Shown here in pieces: positions 43,141-50,971 of a stretch of DNA of 64,000 nucleotides. The translations under genes were made by a program, and so were the position numbers. Every line of letters starts with the position of its first letter. The stretch's first letter is position 1. Below the pieces are notes generated by a model. It did no database searches. It saw only the letters and a list, made by a program, of their open reading frames with translations, and was not told where the DNA came from. Source of the DNA: Sphingomonas sp. PAMC 26605 (GTDB taxonomy: Bacteria > Pseudomonadota > Alphaproteobacteria > Sphingomonadales > Sphingomonadaceae); NCBI RefSeq assembly GCF_000241485.1, contig NZ_JH584241.1, forward strand, positions 2,534,428-2,598,427, written 5' to 3'.

Positions 43141-43524
43141 TCACACCTCTGAATGCCGCCCGCGAGAGCTACAGACTCGTGGTCGGGGGAAAAAGTTCCG
43201 GCGAGCATCGGGTTGGCGGCAGTCGATCATCGTCGCGCCGACGCGAGCCCGGGCTGTTACGACAGGTTTCGATGTGCCGTCGCATCGGCCATCTCGCCGA
43301 TGTACGCCTCGCGGTACGATCTCGATCGTTGGCGGTGCCCGGGGGGCATGTGCGCGCAGCGCCTAAGGTTTCCCCTTCTTGGCCGGCATGACCTTTCCTA
43401 CCCAGTGCTTCGCTAGCCGTGCTCGAAGAGGTGATCATTCCCTCGCCATATGGGAACGAACGAGGGGGGCGTAATCATCTCGTCGCCAACAAATCGTTCT
43501 GAACAATCGGTTGGTCGAGGTAAG
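43141..43524. other. Intergenic region without recognisable gene
   Basis: Open frames here are short and lack protein-like composition or ribosome-binding sites. I see no RNA gene other than the tRNA that follows. Confidence 0.5.
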
Positions 43525-43615
43525 TGGCGGAGCGGGAGGGATTCGAACCCTCGATACGCTTTTGACGTATACTCACTTTCCAGGCGAGCGCCTTCGACCA
43601 CTCGGCCACCGCTCC
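43525..43615 (-). tRNA. tRNA-Ser (GGA)
   Basis: On the minus strand GGAGCGG starts the acceptor stem and CCGCTCCGCCA ends it, CCA being encoded. The anticodon stem-loop is CTCGC-CTGGAAA-GTGAG, giving anticodon GGA. A long variable arm (TACG...CGTA) is typical of serine tRNAs, and the T-loop GTTCGAATC is intact. Length is 91 nt. It reads UCC/UCU codons. Confidence 0.95.
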
Positions 43616-43724
43616 GCATGTCCTGGACAGGAGGGTGGCCCTAGAGCCTCGCGGTGAGCGGCGCAAGGCTTGTGCGGCATGACCGGGGATTGCGTGGCGA
43701 TGCGCGAGCGGGCACGCTGCGGCC

Positions 43725-44618
43725 ATGCCGATGCTCTTCCCGCTCTTCGCCCTGCTCGCCGCCGCCCAAGCCGCGCCGGCACCCGCTGCCAAGCCGACCG
43801 CCGCGCAACTGGCCGCCGGAGCGCCGGCGAGCGCGTGGGCGACGATCGATCCGCAGGATCTGCTCCAGATCGACTTTGCCGACGGGCAGCGCAGCGTGAT
43901 CTGGCTTGCCTCGGCCTTCGCCCCTGCGCATGTCGCCAACATCCGTACGATCGCGCGCGCGGGCTGGTGGAACGACGCGACCGTCTATCGCGTGCAGGAC
44001 GATTACGTCACGCAATGGGGCGACGCGACTGAGAAGAAGCCCCCCGCCGCGGGAATCGATCGCACGCCGCCGGCGGAATATGAATGGGCCTGGGGCGCGC
44101 ATGGCACGGCGGTGGCCAATCCGTATCGCGATGCCTATGCCAGCCGGACCGGCTTCACCGCAAGCGGCTGGGCGGTCGCCGGCGACGGGACGCGGCAATG
44201 GCTGCCGCATTGCTACGGCATGGTCGGCGTCGCGCGCGATCTCGCGCCCGATACCGGGACCGGCGGTGACCTCTACACCGTGATCGGCCATGCGCCGCGC
44301 CATCTCGACCGCAATATCGCCTTGGTCGGGCGCGTGATCGACGGAATGGCGGCGCTGTCGGCACTGCCGCGCGGGACGGGCGGGGGGCTCGGCCTCTATA
44401 CCGATCCCAAGCAGCGCGTGCCGATCAAGCGGATCGCGATCGTCGCCGATCTGCCCGCAGCGGAGCGTCCGGCGTTCCAATATCTGCGACCCGATGCGGC
44501 CGTGTTCGGGGCGACGCTCGAGGCGCGCGCGAATCGCGGCGGCCCGTTCTTCACCGTGCCCGCCGGCGCGGCGGACCTGTGCAATCTGATCGTGCCGGTA
44601 CGCCCGGTGGCGCGCTAG
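43725..44618 (+). CDS. Periplasmic cyclophilin-type peptidyl-prolyl isomerase
   Basis: A 297-residue protein with a short signal peptide (LFALLAAAQA). The cyclophilin fold is suggested by the early strand LLQIDFADGQRSVIWLASAFAP with HVANIRTIARAGWWND, then VYRVQDDYVTQWGD, the YGMVGVARD block and FTVIGHAP-like DLYTVIGHAPRHLDRN, and VIDGMAALSALPRG. These match bacterial peptidyl-prolyl isomerases that assist folding of exported proteins, although the classic catalytic Arg context is diverged. ATG 43725 starts the signal peptide; no strong ribosome-binding site is seen. Divergent from the tRNA. Confidence 0.75.
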   Translation: MPMLFPLFALLAAAQAAPAPAAKPTAAQLAAGAPASAWATIDPQDLLQIDFADGQRSVIWLASAFAPAHVANIRTIARAGWWNDATVYRVQDDYVTQWGDATEKKPPAAGIDRTPPAEYEWAWGAHGTAVANPYRDAYASRTGFTASGWAVAGDGTRQWLPHCYGMVGVARDLAPDTGTGGDLYTVIGHAPRHLDRNIALVGRVIDGMAALSALPRGTGGGLGLYTDPKQRVPIKRIAIVADLPAAERPAFQYLRPDAAVFGATLEARANRGGPFFTVPAGAADLCNLIVPVRPVAR

Positions 44619-44646
44619 CGCTTGCTGCCCCGCCGGTGGGACGGGG

Positions 44647-45237
44647 TCAGCGTCCCACCCAGTCGGCGATCTCGGCCGCGACCTGATTGGCGGCGGTGTT
44701 GAGCGCCTGGCCGACGGGGGCCGCGGCGATCGCCGTCACCGGCACGCGGGCTTCGAAGCGGCGCTTCTCGACGACCTTGCCGGTGGTGCGGATCAGCGAG
44801 CCGTCGAAGGTGACGACGGCTTCCTTGGTCGCCGCGTCGACGCCGAAAGCGCGCAGCTCGCCCGACAGGATCGCGCCGGGGTCGGAGAAGGACTGCGCGC
44901 TGCTCAGCACGATCCGGCCGGTCCGCGCGGGGACGGTGTCGATCAGCAGACGGACGAACATCCGGTTGGGTGGCTCGACCCACTGCGCCTTTTCGACATA
45001 AGCGATTGAGGTCTGGCTCGCCTGCACCGGCACGCGCACGCCCGCTATCGCTTGTGCCGCGCCGGGGACGAGGATCGTGATCGTCGGCGATGTCGCCGAG
45101 GATTGCGTCTGCCCGGCCGGCACGCTCGCCGCCGACGTCAGCGACAGGAGCGAGGGCGGGGGCTTCGCGCCGAAGCTGATGCAGCCGGCGAGCGGGGCGG
45201 CGACAAAGAGCGCCAGCAGCGTCTTGGAGCGGATCAT
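44647..45237 (-). CDS. ABC-type transport auxiliary lipoprotein (PqiC/MlaC-position)
   Basis: A 196-residue lipoprotein with lipobox LAGC near residue 18. The rest matches the ABC-transport auxiliary lipoprotein family (ITILVPGAAQAIAGVRVPV, YVEKAQWVEPPNRMFVRLL, ending in an amphipathic helix). In this family the protein sits at the outer membrane and receives lipid from, or gives it to, the MCE protein. ATG 45237 is about 9 nt after AAGGGA; GTG 45243, overlapping the upstream stop, is also possible. It replaces MlaA/MlaC-type partners in this operon, the last of four genes. Confidence 0.82.
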   Translation of the reverse strand: MIRSKTLLALFVAAPLAGCISFGAKPPPSLLSLTSAASVPAGQTQSSATSPTITILVPGAAQAIAGVRVPVQASQTSIAYVEKAQWVEPPNRMFVRLLIDTVPARTGRIVLSSAQSFSDPGAILSGELRAFGVDAATKEAVVTFDGSLIRTTGKVVEKRRFEARVPVTAIAAAPVGQALNTAANQVAAEIADWVGR

Positions 45238-45239
45238 GG

Positions 45240-46211
45240 TCACTGTCCCTTTCCGGGCTTGTAATCAGGCAATTTCGGCTGGCCGATCAGCGAGGTCGCG
45301 CCGCCGCGGTCGAGCTTCTCAGCGACCGACGTCAAAGCCTGCGACATCTCGCGCAGATCGTGGACGAGCTGGCCGACTTCGGGGATCGTCTGCTTCGAGA
45401 AGGACTGCAGGCCGGGCCGCGCATCGCCGATCGCCGCATCAAGCGATTCCATGCTGTGCTGCGCAGAGGCGATCGTCTTGTTGAGATTGCCCATCAGCGG
45501 GTGGATGTCGGTCTGCAGCATGCCGTTGGTGGTCTTCGCCAAGGCCGAGAACTGATCGGCGGCAAGCCCGGCTTTCTGGATCGTCACGCGCGATTCGGCG
45601 AGCGTCGCCGCGATCTCGGGCCCGCGATCGGCGAGCGCGGCGGTCAGCTTGTTGGTGTTGGCAAGGATGCCGGCGATCGACTGCTGGTTCTTGTCCGACA
45701 GCATGTCCGACAGGCGCTCGGTCAGCGTCGAGATGCGCTCGAGCAACTGCGGCGCCGAGCTCAGCAGCGCGCCGAGGCCGCCGGGCTTGGTCGGGATCGT
45801 CGGCACGCCGTTGGGGCAGTCGCTGAGGGGATTCTCGACCGGGCAGGCGATCGGCGGGGCGCCCTTGATCGCGCCGTCGAGCTGCACCGTGCTGGTGCCG
45901 GTGAAGCTGCCCTGCAGCGTCGCGGTGGTGCCGACGAGGATCGGCGTGTCGGGATTGACGCTGATGCGGACGCGGACGAGCTGGGGGTCGGGCTTCCACA
46001 GCTTGATGTCCTTGACCTGGCCCGAGGGCACGCCCGAAAAGGCGACCGCCGACCCCTTCGCCAAGCCGTCGACCGACTGCTTGAAGAAGATGTCATATTC
46101 CTTGTTGGTCGCGGTGCCCCAGCGCGCGATCCAGACGAGGAACAGCAGCATCACCGCCAGCAGGATCAGCACGACGCTGCCGACGAGCACATGGTTCGAG
46201 CGGGTTTCCAT
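45240..46211 (-). CDS. mlaD: MCE-domain lipid transport protein
   Basis: A 323-residue inner-membrane-anchored periplasmic protein. A single transmembrane helix (VLVGSVVLILLAVMLLFLVW) is followed by the MCE domain (DIFFKQSVDGLAKGSAVAFSG, VRISVNPDTPILVGTTATLQ) and a long helical tail (about 150-300). MCE proteins form hexameric rings that carry phospholipid between membranes. The start overlaps the stop of the ATPase gene by one base. The tail is longer than in E. coli MlaD, as is common in this alphaproteobacterial type. Confidence 0.87.
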   Translation of the reverse strand: METRSNHVLVGSVVLILLAVMLLFLVWIARWGTATNKEYDIFFKQSVDGLAKGSAVAFSGVPSGQVKDIKLWKPDPQLVRVRISVNPDTPILVGTTATLQGSFTGTSTVQLDGAIKGAPPIACPVENPLSDCPNGVPTIPTKPGGLGALLSSAPQLLERISTLTERLSDMLSDKNQQSIAGILANTNKLTAALADRGPEIAATLAESRVTIQKAGLAADQFSALAKTTNGMLQTDIHPLMGNLNKTIASAQHSMESLDAAIGDARPGLQSFSKQTIPEVGQLVHDLREMSQALTSVAEKLDRGGATSLIGQPKLPDYKPGKGQ

Positions 46212-47047
46212 CAGCTATTGCCCTCAGCTTTCGCCACGTCTTTGTTATGCTGGATCGTCGCGGTCGCGGCGCGGCCGCGCGGTCCCTTGAAATATTCCTG
46301 GATCCACGGATGGTCCAGCGCGAGCAGTTCGTCGATCGTCCCGACCGCGATCACCTTCTTGTCGGCGAGCACCGCGACGCGGTCGCAGATCGCGTAGAGC
46401 GTATCGAGGTCGTGCGTGATCAGGAAGACGGTCAGCCCGAGCGTCTTCTGCAGCGATGCGGTGAGTTCGTCGAATGCCGCAGCCCCGATCGGATCGAGCC
46501 CCGCGGTCGGCTCGTCGAGGAAGAGCAGTTCGGGGTCGAGCGCGAGCGCGCGGGCAAGGCCTGCGCGCTTGCGCATGCCGCCCGAAAGCTCGGCGGGGAA
46601 TTTCGGCCCGGCATCGGCGGGGAGGCCGGTCATCACGACCTTATAGGCCGCGATCTCGTCGAGCAGCGCGGCATCGAGCCCGGGGTAGAATTCGCGCAGC
46701 GGCACCTGGACGTTTTCCGCGACCGTGAGCGTCGAGAACAAGGCACCGCCCTGGAACAGCACGCCCCAGCGCTTGGTCAGATCGGTGAGCTCGGTCTCCT
46801 CGCGCTCGATCGTCGGTTCGCCGAACACTTCGATCTCGCCCGCCAGCGGGGTCTGCAACCCGATGATCGAGCGCATCAGCACCGACTTTCCCGTCCCCGA
46901 GCCGCCGACCACGCCGAAGATCTCGCCGCGCCGCACGGTCAGGTCGAGCCCGTCATGGACGATCTGCTCGCCGAAGCCGTTCTTGAGTCCACGCACGACG
47001 ATCACGTCGTCGCCCTGCTTTTTGTCGTCGCGTTCGGTCTGCGTCAT
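46211..47047 (-). CDS. mlaF: Lipid transport ABC ATPase
   Basis: A 278-residue ATPase. Walker A is GGSGTGKS, the Q-loop region is WGVLFQGGALFSTLTV (typical of MlaF), the signature is LSGGMRKRAGLARA, Walker B is LLFLDEPTAGLDP, and the switch His is in LITHDLD. It drives the permease at 47044. ATG 47047 overlaps the permease stop (ATGA). The C-terminal extension is consistent with MlaF, which contacts the STAS partner. Confidence 0.9.
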   Translation of the reverse strand: MTQTERDDKKQGDDVIVVRGLKNGFGEQIVHDGLDLTVRRGEIFGVVGGSGTGKSVLMRSIIGLQTPLAGEIEVFGEPTIEREETELTDLTKRWGVLFQGGALFSTLTVAENVQVPLREFYPGLDAALLDEIAAYKVVMTGLPADAGPKFPAELSGGMRKRAGLARALALDPELLFLDEPTAGLDPIGAAAFDELTASLQKTLGLTVFLITHDLDTLYAICDRVAVLADKKVIAVGTIDELLALDHPWIQEYFKGPRGRAATATIQHNKDVAKAEGNS

Positions 47048-48141
47048 ATCCAGCCGATCGATGTGAAGAAGACCGCGAAGAAGGCGTCGATCACGATCAC
47101 CAGGAAGATCGCCTGGACGACCGCGGCGGTGGTGCGCGTGCCGACCTGTTCGGCGTCGCTTTCGACCAGCATGCCCTGGAAACAGCCGGCGACCGCGATG
47201 ATCAGCCCGAACACCGGCGCCTTGACCAGCCCGACATAGAGATCGGTGATCGGCACGACTTCGCGCAGGCGCTGGATGAAGGTCACCGGCGGGATGCCGA
47301 GCGTGATCCAGCACAATAGCCCGCCGCCGATGATCGTCACGATCGAAGCGTACATGCCGAGCAGCGGCATCATGATGACGGTCGCAAGCACGCGCGGCAG
47401 CACCAGCGCCTCCATCGGCGAGACGCCGATCGTGCGCATCGCATCGACCTCCTCAGTTAGCTTCATCGTGCCGATCTGCGCGGCGAAGGCCGAGCCCGAG
47501 CGCCCCGCGACCATGATCGCGGTCATCAGCACGCCGAGTTCGCGCAGCGTGATTCGCCCGACCAGATTGATCGTGAGGAATTCGGCGCCGAACTGCTGCA
47601 ACTGCACCGCGCCCTGCTGCGCGATGACGATCCCGATCAGAAAGCTCATCAGCCCGACGATCGCGAGCGCGTTGACGCCGACGACCTCGAAGCGCTGGAC
47701 GACGGCGTTGAAGCGGAAGCGCTTGGGATGCGTTGCGACGTGCCAGAAGGCGATCAGCGTCGCGCCGAGAAAGCCGAGCAAGCCGTACAGCGTGTTACCG
47801 GTCGCGACGACCGCATCCCCGATCTCGCCGATCGTGCGAATCAGCGTGCCGCGCGCGACGGGGCGCATCGCCACGGGCTGATCGGCCGCCGAGACCTGTT
47901 CGAGCAAATGTGCGCCATCGGCGTCGAGCCCGGTGATCTCGGCATCGTGTTCTGCGGCGAAGCGATGGACCAGCCATGCCCCGACGGTGTCGATTCGTTC
48001 GATCCCGCTCAGGTCGATTCGCGATATCTTCCCGTCGAAGGCACGCAAACGCTCTGGTAAATCGCCGATCTTCGCCAGAGATAGGCTGCCGGTGAAGCGT
48101 ACGACGTCGGTATCGTGGGAGAAGGCGGCCGGTTCGGTCAT
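47044..48141 (-). CDS. mlaE: Lipid transport permease with N-terminal STAS domain
   Basis: A 365-residue protein. Residues 1-95 look like a STAS domain (SRIDLSGIERIDTVGAWLVHRF), and the rest is the MlaE permease with about five membrane segments and the block ELGVLMTAIMVAGRSGSAFAAQIGTMKLTEEVDA. In E. coli STAS is a separate protein, MlaB; here it is fused, so no mlaB gene is needed. ATG 48141 follows AGAAGGCGA; the frame is open further up but without protein-like features. First gene of the four-gene operon that maintains outer-membrane lipid asymmetry. Confidence 0.9.
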   Translation of the reverse strand: MTEPAAFSHDTDVVRFTGSLSLAKIGDLPERLRAFDGKISRIDLSGIERIDTVGAWLVHRFAAEHDAEITGLDADGAHLLEQVSAADQPVAMRPVARGTLIRTIGEIGDAVVATGNTLYGLLGFLGATLIAFWHVATHPKRFRFNAVVQRFEVVGVNALAIVGLMSFLIGIVIAQQGAVQLQQFGAEFLTINLVGRITLRELGVLMTAIMVAGRSGSAFAAQIGTMKLTEEVDAMRTIGVSPMEALVLPRVLATVIMMPLLGMYASIVTIIGGGLLCWITLGIPPVTFIQRLREVVPITDLYVGLVKAPVFGLIIAVAGCFQGMLVESDAEQVGTRTTAAVVQAIFLVIVIDAFFAVFFTSIGWI

Positions 48142-48204
48142 CTGTCGCCTTCTGTGCTGCAAACGGGCTGGATCGGCAAGGCTCGTCCGGCGTAAGGCGC
48201 GTAA

Positions 48205-48876
48205 ATGCATCACATTGCCGTCTATGATATGGACAAGACAATCACTTACGCGCCGACCTGGACTTCGTTCCTCGTGCAGACCGCCAAGCGCGAGGCGCCC
48301 TGGCGGTTGGCATTGCTGCCGGTCGCGGCGCTGGCGACGCTCGGCTATGCCGCGCGGCTGATCGGGCGCGCGCGGCTGAAGGAAATCACGCAGCGTCTGC
48401 TGCTCGGGCCGACCCTGCCCGAGCCGGTCGCGGCGCGCGCCGCCGCGCGCTTCGCCGAGCGCGTGGTCGCCACAGGCGTCTATGCCGGTGCGCTCGCGCA
48501 GATCGCGGAAGACCGCGCTGCGGGCAACCGGCTGGTGCTGGCGACGGCATCGTACGGTTTCTACGCCGCGGCGATCGCGGCGCGACTCGGCTTCGACACG
48601 GTGATCGCGACCGATGTCGAGCGCGATCACGGCGTGATCCATGCGCGGATCCGCGGCGAGAATTGCTACGGACCGGCGAAACGCGCGATGCTCGAGGCGT
48701 GGCTGGCGGGGGAGCGGATCGCGCGTTCGGATGCGACGATCCGCTTCTATTCCGATCACGTTTCGGACATGCCGTCGCTCGAATGGGCGGATGTTGCGAT
48801 CGCAGCCAACCCGCATACCCAATTGCGCGCCCGCGCCTGGGAGCGCGGCTGGTGGGTGGTGGATTGGACGCGCTAG
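48205..48876 (+). CDS. HAD-IB family phosphatase
   Basis: A 223-residue HAD-superfamily hydrolase. Motif I is AVYDMDKTIT (nucleophile Asp, then acid Asp), motif II ATASYGF, motif III Lys in GPAKRAM, and motif IV FYSDHVSDMPSLEWAD. The cap has several helices and a hydrophobic stretch (LALLPVAALATLGYAA). HAD-IB members dephosphorylate phosphoserine or lipid phosphates. Divergent from mlaE by 63 nt, which could hint at a lipid substrate, but this is only inference. Confidence 0.85.
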   Translation: MHHIAVYDMDKTITYAPTWTSFLVQTAKREAPWRLALLPVAALATLGYAARLIGRARLKEITQRLLLGPTLPEPVAARAAARFAERVVATGVYAGALAQIAEDRAAGNRLVLATASYGFYAAAIAARLGFDTVIATDVERDHGVIHARIRGENCYGPAKRAMLEAWLAGERIARSDATIRFYSDHVSDMPSLEWADVAIAANPHTQLRARAWERGWWVVDWTR

Positions 48877-48980
48877 GGCGCAGTCGATCGGCTTTCACCG
48901 CATTATGTATAACAGAACAGCAATAAAGGTGTGTCGAATTTGCTGTTGAGCTATGTATTGCAGAAAATGCGATTAGTGAT

Positions 48981-48990
48981 TTTACGTAAA
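48981..48990. promoter_or_regulatory. Perfect palindrome in AT-rich region
   Basis: TTTACGTAAA is a 10-bp perfect palindrome, 55 nt upstream of the small membrane-protein gene, inside a stretch (48900-49045) unusually AT-rich for this genome. Possible operator. Confidence 0.35.
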
Positions 48991-49044
48991 CTCCGCATTA
49001 TGTCACAGTTGGAGCCCTAAACGCCAAGAATAGGGAGAGATAGT

Positions 49045-49275
49045 ATGCGATCGGCGATCAAGACGTCTTCCGGTGTCGTTGTAACGAACATTCCGCGTCT
49101 CAAAGTGGCGGGGGCAGCTGTCGGAGCGGCGTTGTCGGGCATTCTGGTCTTCGTTCTCAACACCTATGCGAACGCCGGGATCGATCAGCAGGTTGCGGCA
49201 TCGATAACGGTGGTGGTGACCTTCGCCCTCGGGTGGCTCACCCCGCCGGGAGGTCAGGAAGCGGCAGTAGGCTGA
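49045..49275 (+). CDS. Small two-helix membrane protein
   Basis: A 76-residue protein with GGGAGAGA upstream of ATG 49045. Two hydrophobic helices (about 22-43 and 51-67) are separated by a short polar loop. The layout resembles holin-like proteins, but no lysis gene lies nearby. I do not recognise the family. The ribosome-binding site and AT-rich promoter region support real expression. Confidence 0.55.
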   Translation: MRSAIKTSSGVVVTNIPRLKVAGAAVGAALSGILVFVLNTYANAGIDQQVAASITVVVTFALGWLTPPGGQEAAVG

Positions 49276-49370
49276 CCGACCCGCGATCGTTCGATGCTAC
49301 GGCGCCGATCGTTTGCGCGGGGCCGGGGCGGGGACCGGCCGACGCACGCGCTTCGGGCCGGTCCGCGGCG

Positions 49371-50636
49371 CTACAGCGCCACATCGATCGCGTGGATCGC
49401 GAGCCCGACGAGTCCGCCGACCAACGTACCGTTGATCCGGATATATTGCAGGTCGCGACCGACCGCATTCTCCAGCCGACGCGTGATCGTGCCGGCGTCC
49501 CAGCCCTGGATCGTCTCCGACACCAGCCGGACGATCGCATCGCCATAATCCGCCGCCATGCCGACCACGGTACGCCGCACGAAGCGGTTGATCGTGCGCC
49601 GCAGCTTGGGGTCGGTCTGCAGCGTGCCGCCCAATTGTCGCAGCGCATCGCCGACCGGGCCGGCGAGCAGCGCATCGGGGTTGCGCGCAATCTTGAGCAT
49701 CCCGCCGCGCGCCTGCTCCCACAGCCCGTCGAGCCAGCGCTGCATCGCGGGATTGTCGATGATCTCGCCCTTCACCGCGGCGACGCGCAGGCGCATCGCG
49801 GGATCGTGGATCAGATCGTGCGCGAGCGTGGCGAGCGCTTCCTCGGCCTTGGCACGCAACGGGTGCCCGGGGTCCTCGGCGATCCCTGTCAGCAAGCCAT
49901 TCAGTCCGTCGATGATCTTGCTCGCGAGCGTCTCGTCGAGCCCGGTCCACCGCATGAGATTGCCGGACCGGTCCGACACCATCTGGCGAATGAGCTGTTC
50001 GTTCGCGGTGAGCAGCCGCGCGCCCCATTTGACGATCCCGTCGAGCAGTGGTAGGTGGCGATCCTCGGCAATCGCCGCGGTTAGCGCCTGGCCGAGCAAA
50101 GGCGAGACGTCGAGCGCGCGCAGTCGCGCGCCGATCCCGGCCTTGACCATCCCGCCGAGCCGCTGCTGGTCGAACGCCTCGAGCATGTGGATCGCGAGCC
50201 CCGCGGCGCCGCGGCGGATCCGCCCGTCGCCGCCCGGCGGGTTGGCGAGCCAGCGCCCCGCCGCGCCGGCCACGTCGACCCCACGCATCCGCCGCGCGAC
50301 GACGCCGGGAATCAGGAAATTGTCGCGCAGGAAGGCCGCGAGCGTCGTGCCGATGCGATCCTTGTTGCGCGGGATGATCGCGGTGTGCGGAATCGGCAGC
50401 CCAAGCGGGTGGCGGAACAAAGCGGTGACCGCGAACCAGTCGGCTAGGCCGCCGACCATCGCGGCTTCCGCGAAGGCGCGAACGAAGCCGAGCGCGGGAT
50501 AGGCCGACGCATAGGCGCGGGTGACGAGCAAGGTCGCCGCCATGACGATCAACAGGCCGCCGGCGATCCAGCGCATCCGCACCAGCCCGGCGGGCGGGGC
50601 CTCGAACGGGCGCGCGGCGGGGAAGGGGCGTCTCAT
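49371..50636 (-). CDS. DUF445 family membrane protein
   Basis: A 421-residue protein of the DUF445 family. An N-terminal membrane segment (RMRWIAGGLLIVMAATLLVTRAY, shortened here) is followed by GLADWFAVTALFRHPLGLPIPHTAIIP, the family hallmark, and LRDNFLIPGVVARRM; the long middle is helical and the C-terminus has a second membrane helix (INGTLVGGLVGLAIHAI). Function is unknown in bacteria. The frame opens at 50729; ATG 50636 is chosen because family similarity starts soon after. No strong ribosome-binding site is seen. Confidence 0.85.
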   Translation of the reverse strand: MRRPFPAARPFEAPPAGLVRMRWIAGGLLIVMAATLLVTRAYASAYPALGFVRAFAEAAMVGGLADWFAVTALFRHPLGLPIPHTAIIPRNKDRIGTTLAAFLRDNFLIPGVVARRMRGVDVAGAAGRWLANPPGGDGRIRRGAAGLAIHMLEAFDQQRLGGMVKAGIGARLRALDVSPLLGQALTAAIAEDRHLPLLDGIVKWGARLLTANEQLIRQMVSDRSGNLMRWTGLDETLASKIIDGLNGLLTGIAEDPGHPLRAKAEEALATLAHDLIHDPAMRLRVAAVKGEIIDNPAMQRWLDGLWEQARGGMLKIARNPDALLAGPVGDALRQLGGTLQTDPKLRRTINRFVRRTVVGMAADYGDAIVRLVSETIQGWDAGTITRRLENAVGRDLQYIRINGTLVGGLVGLAIHAIDVAL

Positions 50637-50762
50637 GAAAGCGTGAGCGCTGTGCAGGCGGGATGGTTCCAGACCGCGCGTAGCGCGGGTTGCAACCCGG
50701 ATTGGCGATGATACAAAAATACGTCCCATGATTCAGTGGGATAATAGGGATGGAGATTGATT

Positions 50763-50915
50763 ATGAAGATCTCGAAGAAGATTGCCGCGGTCGGCCTGGT
50801 GCTGACTCTTGCCGCGTCCGCACCGCCCGCCTTCGCCGCGGGCGGCGACGATGCGGGCTGTTCGGCCTATCCCAGCACCTTCAATCTCTGGTTCTATCAG
50901 AAAATCTTTTGCTGA
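50763..50915 (+). CDS. Tiny secreted peptide with two cysteines
   Basis: A 50-residue open frame: M-KISKK, a hydrophobic core and AFAA give a clean signal peptide of about 25 residues. The mature part is about 25 residues and ends CSAYPSTFNLWFYQKIFC, with cysteines at 33 and 50 that could form a loop. GGAG lies 7 nt before the ATG and a perfect hairpin follows the stop, so this looks like a complete small gene. No family is recognised. Confidence 0.65.
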   Translation: MKISKKIAAVGLVLTLAASAPPAFAAGGDDAGCSAYPSTFNLWFYQKIFC

Positions 50916-50923
50916 CCCGAAGG

Positions 50924-50948
50924 CGAGGGTGGCCGCGTGCCACCCTCG
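50924..50948. terminator. Perfect 10-bp hairpin between small peptide gene and RND pump
   Basis: CGAGGGTGGC and GCCACCCTCG pair around CGCGT. It lies 8 nt after the peptide stop and 23 nt after the pump stop on the other strand, so it may serve both convergent genes. No T-run. Confidence 0.6.
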
Positions 50949-50971
50949 GTCGCCGCCGGGTGCGCGGCGTG

